A stretch of 64,000 nucleotides of DNA from Pseudorhizobium banfieldiae. Lineage in GTDB: Bacteria; Pseudomonadota; Alphaproteobacteria; Rhizobiales; Rhizobiaceae. The position numbers and the translations under genes were made by a program. Location of the stretch: NCBI RefSeq assembly GCF_000967425.1, contig NZ_FO082820.1, forward strand, positions 3,193,501 to 3,257,500, written 5' to 3'. The notes under the pieces are model-generated. The model did not search any database. It was not told the DNA's origin and saw only the letters and a list, made by a program, of their open reading frames with translations. Positions 18,052 through 26,692 of this stretch are shown piece by piece (positions within the stretch are counted from its first letter, which is position 1; each line of letters opens with the position of its first letter).

Positions 18052-19613
18052 GATGCAGCCTGGAAGTTGGAGACCGAAAGCCTTGACGGCGACAGGAGGG
18101 TGGGGTCGTCACACTCGACGTGCGCGTGTTCATACACAATCATTTCGTGACGCATCGCCTGCACGCCGTCGGCCATGATGGGAGGCGCGGGTGCAGCTTC
18201 CGGGTCGAATGAATGGACACGCAGGTTGCGGATGGAAACATTGCGGATCGGCGCTTCCGGCAGGCCGAGAAAGGCACCCACGGCATGCCCGACTTCGTGG
18301 AGATCGATATCTTCCACGGCGATGCCATCTATCTCAGGCGTTCCTTCGTCGAGCGCTGCGGGCTGCCGCGATTGCACCCACTCGTCATGTCCGTCCGGAT
18401 CGCAGTGGTAATGAGCATTGGCGGAAAATGCCGTCAGAACACCCTCCATCCGGACCCGCCTCATCGTGATGCCAGAGACGGAGCCGCCCCGGCCGCGCCT
18501 TGTCTTGAGGCGCAGCCCACGGTCCGTGCCGATCATTTCACAATCCTCGACCAGGACATCGTGCACCCCGCCGGACATCTCCGATCCGATGACCACTCCG
18601 CCGTGGCCCCGTTCCATGAGGCAGTGCCGAATTTGCACATCGCGCGTCTCGCGCAGATGCGCCGCTTCCCCACATGGCCCTCGCTTGCCGGCCTTTATGG
18701 CTATGCAATCGTCTCCCACCGTGAACCGCACCCCTTCGACCCGAATCTCTGACGATCCCTCGGGGTTGAAGCCGTCGGTATTCGGGCTGTCGTGCGGCGC
18801 CTCTATCGACAGGCACGCCGCGACCAGTCGGTGGCAGCCTTGTGGATGAATTATCCAGGACGGCGCGTTACGGATCGTGAAGCCAAACAATGTGACGTCG
18901 GAACAGTCTATAAGATGAAGGCCGCGGGCGCGGCGGGCACCGTCACGGGTTTCCTTCGCCCAGCCCCACCAGTCGCCCGCATTGCCCGCGCCATCCAGGA
19001 TGCCTTTTCCCTCCAGGACCAGTCGCCTCGCACCGATGGCATGCAAGGGCGCGGCGAAGCAGGCAGCCGGCTCTCCCTCCCAGCTGCCGAGCAAATGTCC
19101 AGCATTGTCCCGAGCGGGGAAAACAGACCAGCTGTCGCGGCTGCTGGGTGAGCACAGTTCCGCACCCTCCGCCAGGTGGAGGGTCATGTCCGACCGCAAG
19201 GTGACCGGCAGCGCCGTCCATCGGCCGGGACCAATTCGCAAGGTGCCGCCAACGGGCAGATCGGCAATCGCAGCCTGCAATGCATCGGCGTTTCTCAACG
19301 CCGCAGCAGTGTCCTGCGCCGAGACATACGGAAGCAGGCCATAGGCCGCCGCCTCGACGAGCCCGCTGCACTCCCTTGTTCGGAACTGCAATGAGCCCAG
19401 ACCTTCGACCTCAAGCAGGTAGGCGGTACCGGGGCTCAACATGTCCAGGAGCGTGACCGCCCTGTCGGTCCGGCCCTCCCAGGCGAGGTTGTCGCCGTTC
19501 GTCGCGCGCAGACGCCACGATACCGGGTCGGGTAGATAATAGCGTGCACCGGGCACGGCAATTCGTATCGCGGCCATCCTCGCGGAAACCGCAACGGTAA
19601 CAAGGTCCGTCAT
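18048..19613 (-). CDS. GH28 polygalacturonase / rhamnogalacturonan-oligosaccharide hydrolase
   Basis: 521-residue right-handed beta-helix glycosidase. All four GH28 signature motifs are present in order: [36 protein letters not shown] and GLRLKT, holding the three catalytic aspartates, the histidine and the substrate-binding Arg-Lys. About 110 residues at the N-terminus form an extra domain. No signal peptide is visible, so it probably acts in the cytoplasm on imported oligogalacturonides together with the GH105 enzyme. The start ATG is at 19613, downstream of a GC-rich hairpin. Confidence 0.92.
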   Translation of the reverse strand: MTDLVTVAVSARMAAIRIAVPGARYYLPDPVSWRLRATNGDNLAWEGRTDRAVTLLDMLSPGTAYLLEVEGLGSLQFRTRECSGLVEAAAYGLLPYVSAQDTAAALRNADALQAAIADLPVGGTLRIGPGRWTALPVTLRSDMTLHLAEGAELCSPSSRDSWSVFPARDNAGHLLGSWEGEPAACFAAPLHAIGARRLVLEGKGILDGAGNAGDWWGWAKETRDGARRARGLHLIDCSDVTLFGFTIRNAPSWIIHPQGCHRLVAACLSIEAPHDSPNTDGFNPEGSSEIRVEGVRFTVGDDCIAIKAGKRGPCGEAAHLRETRDVQIRHCLMERGHGGVVIGSEMSGGVHDVLVEDCEMIGTDRGLRLKTRRGRGGSVSGITMRRVRMEGVLTAFSANAHYHCDPDGHDEWVQSRQPAALDEGTPEIDGIAVEDIDLHEVGHAVGAFLGLPEAPIRNVSIRNLRVHSFDPEAAPAPPIMADGVQAMRHEMIVYEHAHVECDDPTLLSPSRLSVSNFQAAS

Positions 19614-19631
19614 GCTCTCGTCTCTGAAGAG

Positions 19632-19653
19632 GCCCGCCGCTCACGCGGCGGGC
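19632..19653 (-). other. Intercistronic hairpin after the sugar-binding-protein gene
   Basis: A perfect 9-bp stem (GCCCGCCGC / GCGGCGGGC) with TCAC loop lies 11 bases after the binding-protein stop and before the GH28 gene. There is no T-run, so it more likely stabilises the upstream message than terminates. Confidence 0.6.
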
Positions 19654-19664
19654 GATTTCAATGC

Positions 19665-20930
19665 TCAGTCGAATTCCGCCAGAACGTCGTTCACGCCCTC
19701 GATGATCTGTTCCGCAGCCTGCTGCGCATCGAGCTGCCCGTAGGCGTATTCTTCGAGGGTATCGAGGAAGATGCCGCGGATTTCGGGGTTCTCGTTGAAC
19801 GGCGAGACGGTCGGACCCGACGATGCCATGACGATGGCGTTCGCCTCCCGGACTTCGGCATCGCCTTCGTTCCCAAGCCGCGCGGATGCTGCTTTGGAAC
19901 CCGGGATGCCTCTTGTGGTGCCGAGAGCATCGATACCTTCCGGCTCGTTTAGCAGGCAGTTGAGTATCTCGGCCGCCGCATCTGGGTTTTTGGAATGCTT
20001 GGAGATCGAGAAAACCATGGACGGCTTACGGTAAATGCCGTCGGTCACGGCACCTTCCACCTTGAGCAGCGGGAAAGGCTTCAAGACCTGTCCCTCCTTC
20101 AGAGGCGCCGAGTATTTCTCAAATGTGGAGTCCCACTCGTAGGAACCGGCGATCCGACCGTCAGCCCATTCAGGTTTTTCAAAGAGGTTGACGTTGCCAT
20201 CGGCCGCCTCCTCCTTCTGTGACCGCATTACGCCTTCGGCGACCAGCGTTCCCAGAAAATCAATCCCCTCGGCCAGCTCTTCCGGTGTCCATGCGACGCG
20301 GTTTGCCTCCGCATCAACCATGTCCTTACCCGTCTTCTGCACGACGACCATCGTGGTTACCAGCTGGGCCGTCTCCTTCACCGCGTTGAAGGTGTAGTGG
20401 TCGTTGCCGAGCTTCTCCTTGACCGCCTTCGTGGCCGTTAAAAGCTCATCCCAGGTCGTCGGTATGGCCACCCCTGCCTTCTCGAACGTCGTGGTATTGA
20501 AGAAGAAGACGCGTCCAGTGGTCGAGACTGGAATTCCCTGCAGGACGTCGTTCATGGAGCCCGACTCCAACTCTGCGTCTGTCCAGTTCGACAGATCGAG
20601 AGGCTTCAAGCTTCGAAGATCGGCAAACCCGTCGCCATTCTTGGAAAACAAGGGCAGCCACGGCCAGTTCACCTGGACGATATCGGCCTCCGTACGACCA
20701 GCCATCTGCGTCGTCAGCTTCTCAAGATAGCCGTCGAAGCCGGTAAACTCACCCTTCACGGTATGTCCATGTTTGGCGCCACAGGCCTCAAGCGCCTTCT
20801 GGGTGGCGACGTGCCGGCTCTCGCCGCCCCACCATGACATCCGCAAGTCAGCGGCCGTTGCCATGGTCGTGAGGCTGAGGGTGATGATAGCTGTGCTTGC
20901 GAGCACTGATGAGACTCTACGATTGAACAT
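19665..20930 (-). CDS. Sugar ABC transporter substrate-binding protein (family 1)
   Basis: 421-residue periplasmic oligosaccharide receptor. A signal peptide (FNRRVSSVLASTAIITLSLT, cut after TAA-like ATAADL near 27) is followed by the family-1 fold: MSWWGGESRH, TQMAGRTEADIVQVNWPWLPLF and the YEWDSTF block. The longer open frame upstream overlaps the ATPase gene and is not signal-like, so the start is ATG 20930 with AGGAGGAAAG before it. Operon partners (GH28, GH105) suggest pectin or rhamnogalacturonan oligosaccharides as ligand. Confidence 0.92.
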   Translation of the reverse strand: MFNRRVSSVLASTAIITLSLTTMATAADLRMSWWGGESRHVATQKALEACGAKHGHTVKGEFTGFDGYLEKLTTQMAGRTEADIVQVNWPWLPLFSKNGDGFADLRSLKPLDLSNWTDAELESGSMNDVLQGIPVSTTGRVFFFNTTTFEKAGVAIPTTWDELLTATKAVKEKLGNDHYTFNAVKETAQLVTTMVVVQKTGKDMVDAEANRVAWTPEELAEGIDFLGTLVAEGVMRSQKEEAADGNVNLFEKPEWADGRIAGSYEWDSTFEKYSAPLKEGQVLKPFPLLKVEGAVTDGIYRKPSMVFSISKHSKNPDAAAEILNCLLNEPEGIDALGTTRGIPGSKAASARLGNEGDAEVREANAIVMASSGPTVSPFNENPEIRGIFLDTLEEYAYGQLDAQQAAEQIIEGVNDVLAEFD

Positions 20931-20946
20931 GCTTTCCTCCTTTGGT

Positions 20947-22062
20947 TCAGGCCGCCAGGCTGCCTCCTCGCAGCGAGACGTTGCGGCCGTCGGATTTGTC
21001 GAAAATATGCAGGCTATCGAAACTGGGGCGGAGGTGGATAAACTCCCTCCGTCCGATGTCTTCGAATTCCGGGGCTCCCACCACACTGACCAGCCGGTGC
21101 CCCTCACAATCGGCATGGAGATAGACTTCGTGGCCCATGAACTCCGCATTGGTCAGTCGCGCTTTCAACGCCGGTCCACCGTCCGCCAGGGAAAGGTGCT
21201 GAGGCCGGATGCCCAGTACGACCTGTTGCGGCCGCACCGACAGACGCCCGGCCAGATCGCCGCCCATCGGCAATCTTTGACTGCCCACGACGAAATCGCC
21301 GCCCTCCATCGCGCCGTCCATGAGGTTCATCTCCGGCATTCCAATGAAGCCTGCAACGAACAGATTGGCGGGATTGTTGTAGAGTTCCTTCGGCGTCGCC
21401 ACCTGCATGATGCGACCCGATTCCATGACGCAGATCCTGTCTCCCATCGTCATTGCTTCCGTCTGATCATGGGTGACGTAAACGACGGTAGACGACAGAC
21501 CCTCTGCCTTCAGCTCCCGGTGCAGATCGGTGATGCGGACACGCATGGAGGCGCGAAGCTTGGCATCGAGGTTGGAAAGGGGTTCGTCGAACAGGAATAC
21601 GCCAGGCTTCTTGATCAGGGCCCGCCCCAGGGCGACGCGCTGCGCCTGCCCGCCAGACAACTGCTTGGGCAGCCGGTCCAGCAACGGCTCGATCTCCAGG
21701 ATGCGGGCGACCTGCTCGATCGCCGCATCGATCTCGGCGCGAGGTCGACCGGTGATCCGGAGGCCAAAGGCGAGGTTTCCCCTGACCTTCATGTGCGGAT
21801 AAAGCGCGTAGTTCTGGAACACCATGGCGATAGAACGCTTGGCCGGAGGCAGATCATTGACGCGGCGGTCGCCAATGATGATCTCGCCGCCGCTGATCTC
21901 CTCCAGCCCCGCGATCATCCGAAGCGTCGTCGACTTGGCGCACCCCGAAGGTCCAACCAGGACCATGAACTCGCCGTCCCTAATGTCGAGGTTGATGCCG
22001 TGGACCGCCTTCAGCGTGCCGCCGTAGACCTTCTCGAGGTTTCGCAATTGAACGCGTGCCAT
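20947..22062 (-). CDS. Sugar ABC transporter ATPase (UgpC/MalK type)
   Basis: 371 residues from ATG 22062 (MARVQLRNLEKVYGG). Walker A GPSGCAKSTTLRMIAG near 37 has alanine where glycine is usual (GCAKST instead of GCGKST), the signature LSGGQAQRVALGRAL is near 135 and Walker B VFLFDEPLSNLD near 155; a TOBE domain with GIRPQHLSL follows. One base separates it from the preceding permease gene, with the ribosome site inside that gene. It powers import by the two permeases. Confidence 0.93.
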   Translation of the reverse strand: MARVQLRNLEKVYGGTLKAVHGINLDIRDGEFMVLVGPSGCAKSTTLRMIAGLEEISGGEIIIGDRRVNDLPPAKRSIAMVFQNYALYPHMKVRGNLAFGLRITGRPRAEIDAAIEQVARILEIEPLLDRLPKQLSGGQAQRVALGRALIKKPGVFLFDEPLSNLDAKLRASMRVRITDLHRELKAEGLSSTVVYVTHDQTEAMTMGDRICVMESGRIMQVATPKELYNNPANLFVAGFIGMPEMNLMDGAMEGGDFVVGSQRLPMGGDLAGRLSVRPQQVVLGIRPQHLSLADGGPALKARLTNAEFMGHEVYLHADCEGHRLVSVVGAPEFEDIGRREFIHLRPSFDSLHIFDKSDGRNVSLRGGSLAA

Positions 22063-22063
22063 G

Positions 22064-22969
22064 TCAGCCTTTCCTACCTCCGGCAGAAATGCCTTCGATG
22101 AAGTACCGCTGGGCGGCAAAGAAGACGACCAGTGCAGGAGTGATCGTCAGGACCGACATCGCCAGGATGCGGTTCCATTCGAAGGCTTCGGTTGTATCTA
22201 TGGAGAGCTTGAGAGCGAGGCTCACCGGGTATTTGTCGACCGAGGAGATGTAGATCAGCGGGCCGAGGAAGTCGTTCATCGTCCACATGAACTGAAAGAG
22301 GCAGACTGAAATCAACGCCGGGGCGAGCATCGGCACGACGATGAACACGAGCGTCTGCAGACTGTTGGCGCCATCGACGCGCGCTGCCTCCTCCATGTCC
22401 CGGGGGAGCGACCGTAGAAACTGAACAAGCATGAAGACGAAGAATGCATCGCCGGCGAGCGCCGAAGGCACCCACAGCGGCAGGAAGGTATCGAGCCAGC
22501 CGAGATCGCGAAACAGGATGTATTGCGGAATGCGGGTGACCACGTTCGGCAGCAACAGGACCGCAATGACCGAGCCGAACAGGACCTTCTTGAACGGGAA
22601 GTCGAAGCGGGCGAAGGCGTAAGCGGCCATGGTGCAGGAAATGGCCGTGCCGATCACCTTGGGAAGGATGATCAGGAACGAGTTCCAGAAGAAGCGGCCG
22701 AAGGTATAGGGCGTCGACGTCTGCCAGCCCTTCACGTAGCCATCCAGCGTCGGGCTTTCCGGCAGAAAGCCGGCGCCTGAGAAGATCTCCGAATTGGTCT
22801 TGAAGCTCGCGCCGACCAGCCAGATCAGCGGATAGAGCATCAGGAACCCGACGGCAAACAGGAGCGCGTAGCGAATGGTCGCGGAGATGAGATCCCATCT
22901 TGCACGACGCATTGCCGCCATTTCGTCGGAGGCGTCGACGGCTGCCTTGTTCAGGTGGACATCGGCCAT
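22064..22969 (-). CDS. Sugar ABC transporter permease (MalG type)
   Basis: 301 residues from ATG 22969 (MADVHLNKAAV). About 34 soluble residues are followed by six membrane segments. The coupling EAA loop is EEAARVDGANSLQTLVFIVVPMLAP near residue 195. Family position (second permease, GANS loop) and the C-terminal RYFIEGISAGGRKG, a common MalG-type tail, support the call. The longer frame to 23005 overlaps the upstream permease and is less likely. Confidence 0.92.
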   Translation of the reverse strand: MADVHLNKAAVDASDEMAAMRRARWDLISATIRYALLFAVGFLMLYPLIWLVGASFKTNSEIFSGAGFLPESPTLDGYVKGWQTSTPYTFGRFFWNSFLIILPKVIGTAISCTMAAYAFARFDFPFKKVLFGSVIAVLLLPNVVTRIPQYILFRDLGWLDTFLPLWVPSALAGDAFFVFMLVQFLRSLPRDMEEAARVDGANSLQTLVFIVVPMLAPALISVCLFQFMWTMNDFLGPLIYISSVDKYPVSLALKLSIDTTEAFEWNRILAMSVLTITPALVVFFAAQRYFIEGISAGGRKG

Positions 22970-22971
22970 GG

Positions 22972-23862
22972 TCAGCTCCTCTTGTCGCCAGCGTAATAGA
23001 CCCACTTCCTGGAGGACCAGAAGGCGACGAGGGTCAGGGCCATGATGATGACGAAGAGCACCCAGGCAATCGCCGAGGCGTAGCCCATGTTGAACTTCTT
23101 GAACGCCTCCTCATAGATGTAGAGCGGGAGAAGATATGTGGACTTCAGGGGTCCGCCTTGCGTGATGATGTAAGGGCCGTTGAACTCCTGGAACGCCTGG
23201 ACCATCTGCATCACCAGGTTGAAGAAGATGACCGGCGTCAGCAGCGGCAGGGTGATGAAGATGAAGGTCGTGACCTTGCCCGCGCCATCGATGGCTGCCG
23301 CCTCATAGAGCGACTTGTCGATGGACTGAAGGGCCGCAAGGAAGATCACCATCGCGGATCCGAACTGCCAGCAGCGCAGCAGGCTGATCGTGAAGAGCGC
23401 GTTCGTGGGATCGCCGAACCAGTCCACCGGAGCAAGCCCGAGGCCGGCCAGCGCCATATTCACAAGTCCCTCGCTCGCAAACAGGTAGCGCCACAGGACC
23501 GCGATGGCGATCGACCCGCCGAGGATGGAAGGCACGTAGAAGGCCGTGCGGAACAGGTTGATGAACTTCAGCTTGTAGTTCAGGATTGCGGCGATGAAGA
23601 GCGCGAATGCAAGCTTCAGGGGCACCGTCAGGAATACATAGATCAGCGTCACGTTCAGGGACTTGATGAAGGTCCGGTCTCTCGTGAACAGACGCTCGTA
23701 GTTGGACCAACCGGTCCAGTTCGGTGTGTTCATCAGGTCATATTTCGTGAAGCTGAGATAGAAGGAGGTCAGGAACGGCACCGCCGTGAACACCACCAGG
23801 CCGATCACGTATGGCGTCAGATATCCGTATCCCAGCAGCCGCTGTCCCCTCATCGCGACCAT
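22972..23862 (-). CDS. Sugar ABC transporter permease (MalF type)
   Basis: 296 residues with six membrane segments and the EAA loop YEAAAIDGAGKVTTFIFITLPLL near residue 195. The N-terminus LLGYGYLTPYVIGLVVFTAVP is typical of the family-1 sugar permeases. Starts at 23889 (TTG), 23862 (ATG) and 23853 (ATG, with AGGATGG before it) are all possible. It is the first gene of the pectin-utilisation operon and lies opposite the AraC gene. Confidence 0.9.
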   Translation of the reverse strand: MVAMRGQRLLGYGYLTPYVIGLVVFTAVPFLTSFYLSFTKYDLMNTPNWTGWSNYERLFTRDRTFIKSLNVTLIYVFLTVPLKLAFALFIAAILNYKLKFINLFRTAFYVPSILGGSIAIAVLWRYLFASEGLVNMALAGLGLAPVDWFGDPTNALFTISLLRCWQFGSAMVIFLAALQSIDKSLYEAAAIDGAGKVTTFIFITLPLLTPVIFFNLVMQMVQAFQEFNGPYIITQGGPLKSTYLLPLYIYEEAFKKFNMGYASAIAWVLFVIIMALTLVAFWSSRKWVYYAGDKRS

Positions 23863-24064
23863 CCTGAGATGCTTCGCGCGGCGGTGCAATGATTCACGTT
23901 TTCGTACAAATCATGGCTCCCGGACCAGCAGGGGCAACAGGACATCCATGTCCGGCAACCACCTTCTGATCTCCTCCCAGATCGAAATTCGCTCCTCCGA
24001 GCATTGCACCAGTGACTAGACCCCAATTCTCCGCCAGAATAAATAAACAAAGATGGGGAAAAAG

Positions 24065-25015
24065 ATGGACGAAATCGAAGGCGGCATCCTGGCCAGCATC
24101 CCTGCCACGGCTTTGACCTTGACCATGACCCGCGCCACCATTCGGATGGAGCATTCCAAAACCTGGAGGATCGACAAGATCAATCCGGTCGACGATCTGG
24201 TGATCTGCCTCGAAGGACAAGGAGAATACCTGATCGACGGGCATCGCATGACCATGGAGCCGGGAGATGCGATGCTGATCAGCCGGGGCCAACGCTTCCA
24301 GGGTTGGAACGAGGGGACCGTCACCTATACCGGGATCGCGCAGCATTTCACGCTGGATATCTATGGGCGACATGATCTGATCTCGCAGATGGATCTTCAG
24401 CCCAAGGTGCGCCTCAGTCGGTGGCCGCTCGTCGAGCCGCTCGTGCGCCATTACCGGCAAAGTGCTCCGCCCTCCTCCGTCACCCTCAGCCAGCACCATC
24501 TCTTCATGTATCTGCTGATTGCCTACATCGAGGACGCGTTCCTGGGCTGGCGTGACCGCGCCGCATACCAGACGGAGGGAGCCGATGCATTGGATCTTGC
24601 CGTCGTCAAGGCCGCGACCATGATCGCGGCCAATCCCCTCGATGGCGAGATCGCTGCCAAGGCGATCAGCGCTTCCCCCTTCAATCCCGACTATTTCCTG
24701 CGTGAGTTCAAGAAGCGCGTCGGGCGAACGCCCAGGAAGTATCAGGAGTTCAAGCGGATGGAACGCGCCATGCACTTCCTTGAGGCGGGTCTGCCCGTGG
24801 CGGAGGCGGCGGCGGAGGTCGGATATGCCGATCCCTATTATTTCTCCAGAATGTTCAAGCGGACCATCGGCCTCAGCCCACGCGATCACGTCAACCGCGT
24901 CCGGCAAAACCGCCACGGCGGGCTCCTCGGCTTCGACGAGCCCGAACAGGATCGCCTGATGAATGCCGCCCACGCGCCGCGATCGGAGGGGGATGCGGCT
25001 ATGGCAGTTACGTGA
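24065..25015 (+). CDS. AraC-family regulator of the pectin-utilisation operon
   Basis: 316 residues. An N-terminal cupin sensor domain (about 15-125, with VCLEGQGEYLIDGH-like ICLEGQGEYLIDG and the PGDAMLISRGQ turn) precedes two helix-turn-helix motifs near 200-290; the second contains VAEAAAEVGYADPYYFSRMF and the conserved GLSPRDH. It is divergent from the transporter operon with about 200 bases between, the usual arrangement for a sugar-induced activator. ATG 24065 has GGGGAAAAAG before it; ATG 24053 four codons earlier is also possible. Confidence 0.92.
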   Translation: MDEIEGGILASIPATALTLTMTRATIRMEHSKTWRIDKINPVDDLVICLEGQGEYLIDGHRMTMEPGDAMLISRGQRFQGWNEGTVTYTGIAQHFTLDIYGRHDLISQMDLQPKVRLSRWPLVEPLVRHYRQSAPPSSVTLSQHHLFMYLLIAYIEDAFLGWRDRAAYQTEGADALDLAVVKAATMIAANPLDGEIAAKAISASPFNPDYFLREFKKRVGRTPRKYQEFKRMERAMHFLEAGLPVAEAAAEVGYADPYYFSRMFKRTIGLSPRDHVNRVRQNRHGGLLGFDEPEQDRLMNAAHAPRSEGDAAMAVT

Positions 25016-25245
25016 TGATCCTTATCATAGACCAATAGGCGACTTCGAGGCTGCGGCCAGTTCCGATGCAATCCATTGCGGTCCGTCCATACACCGGCAT
25101 CTCTCCAGGCAGGCCGAGGCCGAGAGACGCGGTCGCGAACGATGCAGAATCGCGCAGACTGTGATCAACGCCCAGGCTCTTGGCCAACATCGTCCTTTCG
25201 CAGCACTCCGCGCTGATACGACAGGTTCGTCGCGCCCAGAAACGC
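25016..25245. other. Stretch without a recognised gene
   Basis: About 230 bases after the AraC gene with nothing recognisable. It leads into a terminator-like hairpin and a tRNA-like fragment, and so is probably flank of a former integration site. Confidence 0.35.
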
Positions 25246-25267
25246 AAAAAGCCCAGCGGAGGGGGCT
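25246..25267 (-). terminator. Terminator-like hairpin on the minus strand
   Basis: On the minus strand a stem AGCCC / GGGCT (8-base loop) is followed directly by TTTTT. It stands about 20 bases after a CCA-ending tRNA-like piece, as if it were that tRNA's terminator. Confidence 0.6.
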
Positions 25268-25288
25268 CTTGTCGGTTGTAGCGGGATC

Positions 25289-25309
25289 TTTGGTTGCGGG
25301 GGCTTGATT
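25289..25309 (-). tRNA. Remnant of a tRNA 3' end (initiator-Met-like)
   Basis: The minus strand reads AATCAAGCCCCCGCAACCA, which differs at two positions from the acceptor and T-arm end, including encoded CCA, of the rhizobial initiator tRNA-Met (AATCCTGCCCCCGCAACCA, from memory). The rest of the tRNA is absent. tRNA 3' ends are common integrase attachment sites, so this may be an att copy left by an integrative element. Not a functional tRNA. Confidence 0.5.
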
Positions 25310-25385
25310 GCACCGAGGCTTGAACCGGTGTTTTATCAGTTCTCGCTACGCACTCCCCGATCGGCCCCCTCAATCGACCCAAGCA

Positions 25386-25625
25386 ATGGCCGAGAAGTCG
25401 ATCATGCCCCTGCAGAAACCCATGTGCGTGCCGCTGAAAGAAGCGGATGAACTCGTAGCCGCCGAAGCTTACGACCGGCCGATGAAGATCTTTGAGAACT
25501 TCATCTTCAATCCGCCCGTGCTCAAGGCGCGCAACCTCATTGACGAAGGGGCGATTGGAACGCCGATTTCCATTCGCATGAAATCAAACCCTGTCCGCCG
25601 CCCGACCGCTTGGCAGGTACCGCCG
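25386..25625 (+). pseudogene. Gfo/Idh/MocA-family oxidoreductase, internal fragment
   Basis: A single frame gives LQKPMCVPLKEADELVAAA-like residues (LQKPMCVPLKEADEL), then FENFIFNPPVLKARNLIDEG and AIGTPISIRMKSN, matching the NAD-binding-to-catalytic segment of GFO/IDH/MocA dehydrogenases, where the EKPM/QKPM lysine is conserved. The NAD-binding start and the C-terminal two thirds are missing. The fragment is flanked by the tRNA-like piece on one side and the GntR gene on the other. Confidence 0.7.
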
Positions 25626-25742
25626 CTGATTTCTACCCCTCCGCAACTCCATCGATTAACCAGAAGCTGGACCGGAACTACATTGCGTAGCAATTAAAAG
25701 AGCTTTGCTCTGACGCCGAAGCAGCCGATGCCGATCGACACC

Positions 25743-26453
25743 TCACCGCAGGAGGGCATCTCTCAGCCGCGTCGTACTTCTCGCCTGAAGATCAAGGTCC
25801 GCTTCGATGTGGTCGATGTGGTGAAGCATAAGGCGTTTGGCTTCCTGCTCGTCGCGCCGCTCCAGCGCGTTGAGGATGGCGAGATGTTCAGTGTGGCCGC
25901 AACTTGACGTACCAGACCGCCCATAAAGAGCGATGACGAGCGACGAGCGAGCCACCAGTTCATCCATGAAGCGTTCCAGAATGGCGTTTCCGCTCATGGA
26001 CGCCAGCAGAAGGTGGAAGTCGCCGGATGCCTTGATTTCCGCGCGTCGAGCAACGGCACCTCGTTCACTGAGATAGCGGCTTTCTTCATGAAGCTGTTCT
26101 CGCAGCACATCGGCCATCTTCGAAGTGAACCGTCCTATTACCGCGGAGATCACGCCGGGCTCGATCAGACGGCGCGATGCAAAGACGTGCTGCGCCTCTT
26201 CTGGTGAAGGATTGGCGACAAATGCTCCGCGGTTTCGCTCCAGCCGGACAAGGCCTTCAAAAGATAGCATCTGCAGCCCTGCACGGGCGACGGTGCGGCT
26301 TACGCCGAAGAGCGAACCGACCTCACTCTCCGTAAGCTTGGTCGCGGGCGCCAGCCGTCTGTCGATGATCGCGTTGCGGAGCGCATCGCGAATAGCGAGT
26401 GAGCGATCTTTACCGGCAGACTCGGCGGACTTGATGTCTTTCTGGATGTTCAT
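25743..26453 (-). CDS. GntR-family (FCD subgroup) transcriptional regulator
   Basis: 236 residues: winged helix at about 18-80 (IRDALRNAIIDRRLAPATKL, VGSLFGVSRTVARAGLQML) and an FCD helical domain with metal-ligand blocks SGDFHLLLASM and GHTEHLAILNALE. It is divergent from the ABC transporter operon starting at 26693, so it probably controls it. No clear ribosome site precedes the ATG at 26453. Confidence 0.9.
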   Translation of the reverse strand: MNIQKDIKSAESAGKDRSLAIRDALRNAIIDRRLAPATKLTESEVGSLFGVSRTVARAGLQMLSFEGLVRLERNRGAFVANPSPEEAQHVFASRRLIEPGVISAVIGRFTSKMADVLREQLHEESRYLSERGAVARRAEIKASGDFHLLLASMSGNAILERFMDELVARSSLVIALYGRSGTSSCGHTEHLAILNALERRDEQEAKRLMLHHIDHIEADLDLQARSTTRLRDALLR

Positions 26454-26525
26454 TGGGCGATCCTGGATCGCACTCTTCTACAGGCTCCTCCAGAACCTGC
26501 CAAGTGTTCACGAAACAGCATTGAG

Positions 26526-26537
26526 ATTGCATACAAT
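26526..26537. promoter_or_regulatory. Possible GntR operator
   Basis: ATTGCATACAAT has ATTG and CAAT half-sites around a 4-base centre, in the 240-base gap between the GntR gene and the ABC operon. Similar short half-sites occur in FCD-type operators. Weak evidence from symmetry and position only. Confidence 0.35.
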
Positions 26538-26692
26538 TTGATCATGTCTGTGTCGTGATTTTGCGCAAGCTCTTCAGCCCCTGGTGCTTGTGTATTCGAA
26601 AGAGCCTGTTTTCCTCCTGCTTTAGCTGCTCACTGCCAGTCTTTTCCGATCTGGCACGGTCCCTGCATAGAAGTCATTGCAGGGGAACAGCG

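Noticed and set aside
20773..22101. 442-codon plus-strand frame
   Set aside because: It lies opposite the ATPase and binding-protein genes, whose motifs are complete; the frame itself shows no family pattern and is rich in Arg, His and Gln.
23894..24973. 359-codon minus-strand frame
   Set aside because: It is opposite the AraC regulator, which has both helix-turn-helix motifs and a start; the minus frame has no recognisable domain.
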